This document shows positions 42,338-45,351 of a stretch of 45,351 nucleotides of DNA, one piece after another. The notes under the pieces are model-generated. The model was not told the origin of the DNA. It did no database searches and was given only the letters and a program-made list of their open reading frames with translations. Source of the stretch: JBFWWP01 sp050246115 (GTDB taxonomy: Bacteria > Planctomycetota > UBA8108 > UBA1146 > JAJFFE01); contig JBFWWP010000038.1 of assembly GCA_050246115.1 (NCBI GenBank), positions 1 to 45,351 of the forward strand, written 5' to 3'. The translations under genes were made by a program, and so were the position numbers. Each line of letters begins with the position of its first letter. Positions within the stretch are counted from its first letter, which is position 1.

Positions 42338-44731
42338 ATGTCGATGCAGTCCCTCCGTGCCGCATTGAGTCTGTTCGGCAGTTTGCTTCTCGGACTACTC
42401 GCAAGTCCGAACGCTGTTCGCGCCCAACCCGTGGGTGTCGAGCTCTCCGTCTACGAGGTCTTGATCCCCTGGCCACAGCCGGTGACCGTGATCCAGACGG
42501 GAGACCTGGACTCGGACGGGTTCCTCGACATCGTGTTCAGCACGTCCAACGCCATACACTGGGCGGCGAGCGACGGGCAGGGTGGCTATCTGGCGCCGCA
42601 GCAGTTCGCTAGTCTCTCCGGCGTGCAGTACATGACCGTCTCGGACCTGGATGCCGACTCCGACTTGGACGTCGTGCTGTTGCAGGGGGACGGAAGCGTG
42701 TATCGGATCGACAACAACTTGCCGGCGGCCTTCGCAGCGCCTGCATTCGTTGGCGGCAGCACCTCCTGGGGTGACCTCTACGGCCTGGTGGTTGGCGACC
42801 TAACCGGGAACGGGCTGGCGGATGTCGTCGTTCTCCACGAAAACGTCGCGCTCCGGTTCGATCAGATGAGCGTCGGGAGCTTCGGACCCTCGCAGGTCTA
42901 CCAAGGCGTCCAAGCCAGGGGGGCCGCGGTTGGCGACCTCGGCGGGAGCACGATTGCAGACATCGTCTTCACTGGGACTGACGGGAACGCTCTGGTGTTC
43001 CTCGATGGAAGCCTCAACACACCGGTAGTTTCCGTGGTCGGGGGGGACGAGCGCCCCTTCCTCTACTATCGCGACAATGATGCGTGTCTCGACCTGGTGG
43101 TCACGGGCGGCAACGATTCGTTGTGGTCGTTTCGCGGCGATTGTGCGGGTGGGTTCCGTAGTCCGTTCGAGTTTCCGCTCCCCAACGGGAGACCTCTGGT
43201 CGCAAGGGCCGATTTCGACGGCTTCTTCGACGTCCTCGTGACGCCCTTCTTCAATCCACTGCTGCAGTTTCACAGACTCCAGGTTCACAGACGCGGCGAG
43301 TTCGGCTTCACCGGTCAGGTCTTCGAGTATCTGGTGCCGTGCGCGCCCCAACTCATCGTCGACCTCGACGGCGATGGACTCGACGAGCTGCTGTTCACTC
43401 TGGGTGGTGTCATGGTCGCCCGGCCACGGTCGACCGGGGAGTATCGGGCACCGGAACTGGTGGAGTCGCGGCGCACGTCCGAGTGTCTGTTCGTTGACCT
43501 CGACGGCGATGGCAATGGTGATCTGATTTCTGGGGGCGAAGGGTCGGATCCGGAAAACCCCTCCCTCATCCGGATTCGGGCGGGACTCGGAGACGGGCAA
43601 TTCGAGGAGGGCGTTCCGTACAATGCTGGCACCGGAGGCACGACCGACCTTGCCGTCATTGACCTCAATCAGGATGGGCGTCTCGACGTCGTGGTCGGAC
43701 GGTATGGTTTCGAGACTCTCTACCGCCACCAGTTGCCGAACGGGTATCTCGGACCGGCCAATTTCGTGCCAGTTTGCTCGGCGCCTACCCAGCTCCTCAC
43801 ATCGGACGTGACGGGCGACGGCCACGAGGATCTCTTGATCGGCTGCACAGGGTCGAACGAGGTGCGGGTAATGAGCATGGACGGTGTCAGTACATCGCTC
43901 ATCGCTGTCGTTCAGTCCCTCGCGGGATTCAGCGCCGCAGACTTGGACGGCGACGGACTCCAAGACTTGGTCGTGGCCGACAAAGCCGACGGAGCGATGG
44001 GCCAAGTCCGTGTGTTTCGGTCTGTTGGCGGAGGGCAGTTCCAGCCCCTGCCCAGCGTAACTCAGATCCCGGGAGAGCTCAGTGCCGTGGCGCTCGCGGA
44101 CATGAATGGCGACGGTTTCGAAGACTTGATCGTGGGCGCCAGGCTTGGTGGGGTGCGTTGGTTCTTGGGTAGTGGCACGGGGCTCTTCGGACCGACCTCC
44201 GGCACGGTTCTCACCGAGCCGTTGACCCGTCTGGTCGCTGGCGACCTGAACGGTGACGGTCTCGCCGATGTCGTCGTCGGCGCGCACCTTCAGATCTTGC
44301 TGTCCACGGGCGCAACTCTCGCGCCACCGATCGCGCACCCGATCTATGTGTCGCGGTTGCGCTTGAGCGACGTTGATGCCGACGGTCGCTTGGACATTGT
44401 CTGTGCCACCGGCTTGGGCGCCGCGGTTCTTCGCAACGAGACCTTCGACCCACCGAGCGATCGTCGGGGCGACTGCAACGACGATGGCATGTTTGGACTT
44501 CCGGACGCGGTCGCCGAGCTGCAACTACTCTTCCAGTCAGGGGCGGTCGCGTGCGAGGACGCCTGCGACGTCGATGACTCGGGCACGCTCAACCTGCTCG
44601 ACCCGCTCCTCTTGTTGCAGTACTTGTTCCAAGGAGGTGAGCCGCCTGCCGGACTCAGCGGCTGCCGCCCCGATGCCACCACCGATAACCTAGCGCCGTG
44701 CCCGGGCTCGACCGGCTGTCCCGCGCTCTGA
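42338..44731 (+). CDS. Secreted FG-GAP/VCBS propeller protein with C-terminal six-cysteine module
   Basis: A 797-residue protein with a signal peptide (LFGSLLLGLLASPNAVRAQ, cleavage after RA or RAQ). Residues about 40-700 carry roughly a dozen FG-GAP/VCBS-like repeats, each with an acidic calcium loop: GDLDSDGFLDIVF, SDLDADSDLDVVL, VDLDGDGNGDLISG, IDLNQDGRLDVVVG, SDVTGDGHEDLLIG, ADLDGDGLQDLVVA, ADMNGDGFEDLIVG, GDLNGDGLADVVVG and SDVDADGRLDIVCA. They would fold into one or two seven-bladed propellers used for binding. Residues 710-797 are the six-cysteine double calcium-loop module (RGDCNDDGM, CEDACDVDDSG, CRPDATTDN). The first propeller blades have degenerate loops. ATG 42338 has AGGAG 9 bases upstream; a GTG at 42332 is too close to it. 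Confidence 0.92.
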   Translation: MSMQSLRAALSLFGSLLLGLLASPNAVRAQPVGVELSVYEVLIPWPQPVTVIQTGDLDSDGFLDIVFSTSNAIHWAASDGQGGYLAPQQFASLSGVQYMTVSDLDADSDLDVVLLQGDGSVYRIDNNLPAAFAAPAFVGGSTSWGDLYGLVVGDLTGNGLADVVVLHENVALRFDQMSVGSFGPSQVYQGVQARGAAVGDLGGSTIADIVFTGTDGNALVFLDGSLNTPVVSVVGGDERPFLYYRDNDACLDLVVTGGNDSLWSFRGDCAGGFRSPFEFPLPNGRPLVARADFDGFFDVLVTPFFNPLLQFHRLQVHRRGEFGFTGQVFEYLVPCAPQLIVDLDGDGLDELLFTLGGVMVARPRSTGEYRAPELVESRRTSECLFVDLDGDGNGDLISGGEGSDPENPSLIRIRAGLGDGQFEEGVPYNAGTGGTTDLAVIDLNQDGRLDVVVGRYGFETLYRHQLPNGYLGPANFVPVCSAPTQLLTSDVTGDGHEDLLIGCTGSNEVRVMSMDGVSTSLIAVVQSLAGFSAADLDGDGLQDLVVADKADGAMGQVRVFRSVGGGQFQPLPSVTQIPGELSAVALADMNGDGFEDLIVGARLGGVRWFLGSGTGLFGPTSGTVLTEPLTRLVAGDLNGDGLADVVVGAHLQILLSTGATLAPPIAHPIYVSRLRLSDVDADGRLDIVCATGLGAAVLRNETFDPPSDRRGDCNDDGMFGLPDAVAELQLLFQSGAVACEDACDVDDSGTLNLLDPLLLLQYLFQGGEPPAGLSGCRPDATTDNLAPCPGSTGCPAL

Positions 44732-44809
44732 GTGCTCGTTGGGTTTCGAGTGGCGTGACGTAACGTGAAGGCGCTCCCTGACCGAAGAAGCGCTCTCCGT
44801 CGATTTTCT

Positions 44810-44838
44810 CGCCCCGGCGGCCAACCCCCGCCGGGGCG
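44810..44838 (+). terminator. Terminator-like hairpin after the FG-GAP gene
   Basis: CGCCCCGGCGG (44810-44820) pairs perfectly with CCGCCGGGGCG (44828-44838) around a 7-base loop, 78 bases after the stop codon. Only TTCC follows, so the thymine tract is weak, but the 11-bp GC stem is among the strongest in the window. Confidence 0.6.
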
Positions 44839-45015
44839 TTCCAGCCGCAGCCGTCGTTCGAGTCCGAGCTCCGTGGCTGCACGGTCGGACCCGCCCCCAC
44901 GAAGAACATCCGAGCCGGTAGAGGTGCGAAGGACGGGGACTGGCCCTCGCCCAACGTCTCGGCGGTCACCTGTCACCGCTTGCGGCTGTTATGTGCAACG
45001 GCTTGTTCGGCCTCT

Positions 45016-45057
45016 CCCCGTCCCCGTCCCCGTCCCCGTACTCGTACTCGTACTCGT
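45016..45057. repeat. Hexanucleotide microsatellite
   Basis: CCCCGT is repeated four times (45016-45039) and passes directly into ACTCGT repeated three times (45040-45057). The two hexamers share the CGT end, which suggests one slippage-prone tract that has diverged in blocks. Confidence 0.92.
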
Positions 45058-45196
45058 GCTCCCGAACTTGATCCGACGCTCGTGGTCCAGCATCACTCCT
45101 GGCTCCCTTCCGATCGAGTACGAGTACCGCTTCGCTGATCCGCGACCGGACTTCAAGCCGCTGTTTCTCGGCAATCTGAAGCGATGCCGAGCCGCT

Positions 45197-45237
45197 GCAA
45201 CGCCAACTAGACAGCTAGCTAAGTTAGTTGCCGTTGC
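45197..45237. repeat. Long imperfect hairpin near the window end
   Basis: GCAACGCCAACTA (45197-45209) and TAGTTGCCGTTGC (45225-45237) are complementary over 13 bases except for one central mismatch, around a 15-base loop containing AGCTAGCT. The local AT content is higher than in the rest of the region. It could be a terminator for a gene beyond the window or part of a mobile repeat. Confidence 0.65.
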
Positions 45238-45351
45238 ATGAAGCCACATTTGAGGCTGAGCGCCAACAGCCGAGGGGCTCTCGGGTAACAGCCTGAAGGC
45301 TGTGAACGCCGTCAAAGCGACACATTCGCACTATTCTGAATGATTTGACCC

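Larger units (their letters stand above)
44839..45351. other. Terminal non-coding stretch
   Basis: No ORF here has a recognisable domain or start context. The stretch contains the hexanucleotide microsatellite and the hairpin listed separately. The contig or window ends without entering a gene that I can identify. Confidence 0.55.

Noticed and set aside
45197..45237. Integron attC site
   Set aside because: The arms are inverted and end in GTTGC, but the conserved GTTRRRY/RYYYAAC core boxes and the unpaired extrahelical bases are not evident, and no integrase or cassette is seen.
1..45351. tRNA or rRNA genes
   Set aside because: By eye I found no T-arm string combined with a matching acceptor stem and no rRNA-like conserved segments; a covariance-model scan would be decisive.

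Overview
The window is high-GC bacterial chromosome, most likely from a planctomycete-type organism; this is inference from gene content, as no rRNA marker is present. The pointers are three secreted proteins that share an 88-90-residue six-cysteine module with two dockerin-like calcium loops, a large Rhs/YD protein with a signal peptide, IPT/TIG repeats in a secreted protein, an N-terminally extended ATP synthase b subunit, and many short intergenic tandem repeats. The contig begins inside a gene. I found no tRNA, rRNA or CRISPR array.

Layout. 1-3054 (minus): secreted IPT/TIG-repeat protein cut by the window edge. 3525-5555: crotonase-fold enzyme, then a secreted lectin-like protein with the six-cysteine module. 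5.4-6.6 kb (minus): a doubtful ORF and a frameshifted IS3-type transposase remnant. 6796-17100: a Kdp potassium-uptake locus in the order sigma-54 response regulator, outer-membrane barrel, HAMP-PAS histidine kinase, a 27-residue membrane peptide, kdpF, kdpA, kdpB, kdpC, and a short KdpD-like protein without a kinase domain. 17.1-19.95 kb: two copies of a 455-490-bp intergenic element built on inverted palindromes, on either side of a DUF2459/TIGR02117-type gene. 19957-25827: a 1,956-residue Rhs/YD protein with an odd C-terminus made of paired short motifs. 26163-29849 (minus): a TMTC-like membrane protein with TPRs and a membrane-anchored GH113-like protein. 29.9-30.7 kb: three unrelated minisatellites. 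30724-38721: a complete F1Fo ATP synthase operon (atpZ/I-like, a small membrane protein, a, c, b, delta, alpha, gamma, beta, epsilon). 38862-39815: a lipoprotein of unknown function. 40100-40537 (minus): RNase HI. 40807-42018: aminopeptidase P. 42338-44731: an FG-GAP/VCBS propeller protein ending in the six-cysteine module. The last 620 bp hold a terminator hairpin, a hexanucleotide microsatellite and a second hairpin.

How the genes work together. The Kdp locus looks self-contained: the kinase and the NtrC-type regulator would sense low potassium and control the KdpFABC pump, and the KdpD stub probably feeds second-messenger or ATP information into this control. The ATP synthase genes are one co-oriented unit with ATGA overlaps at two junctions. 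Hairpins flank atpG, the one single-copy subunit gene between alpha and beta. The lectin-like, Rhs and FG-GAP proteins share a module and probably share a surface or export fate.

The observations I consider least explained are the paired-motif C-terminus of the Rhs protein with its inverted duplicate downstream, the REPIN-like elements, and the shared six-cysteine module.
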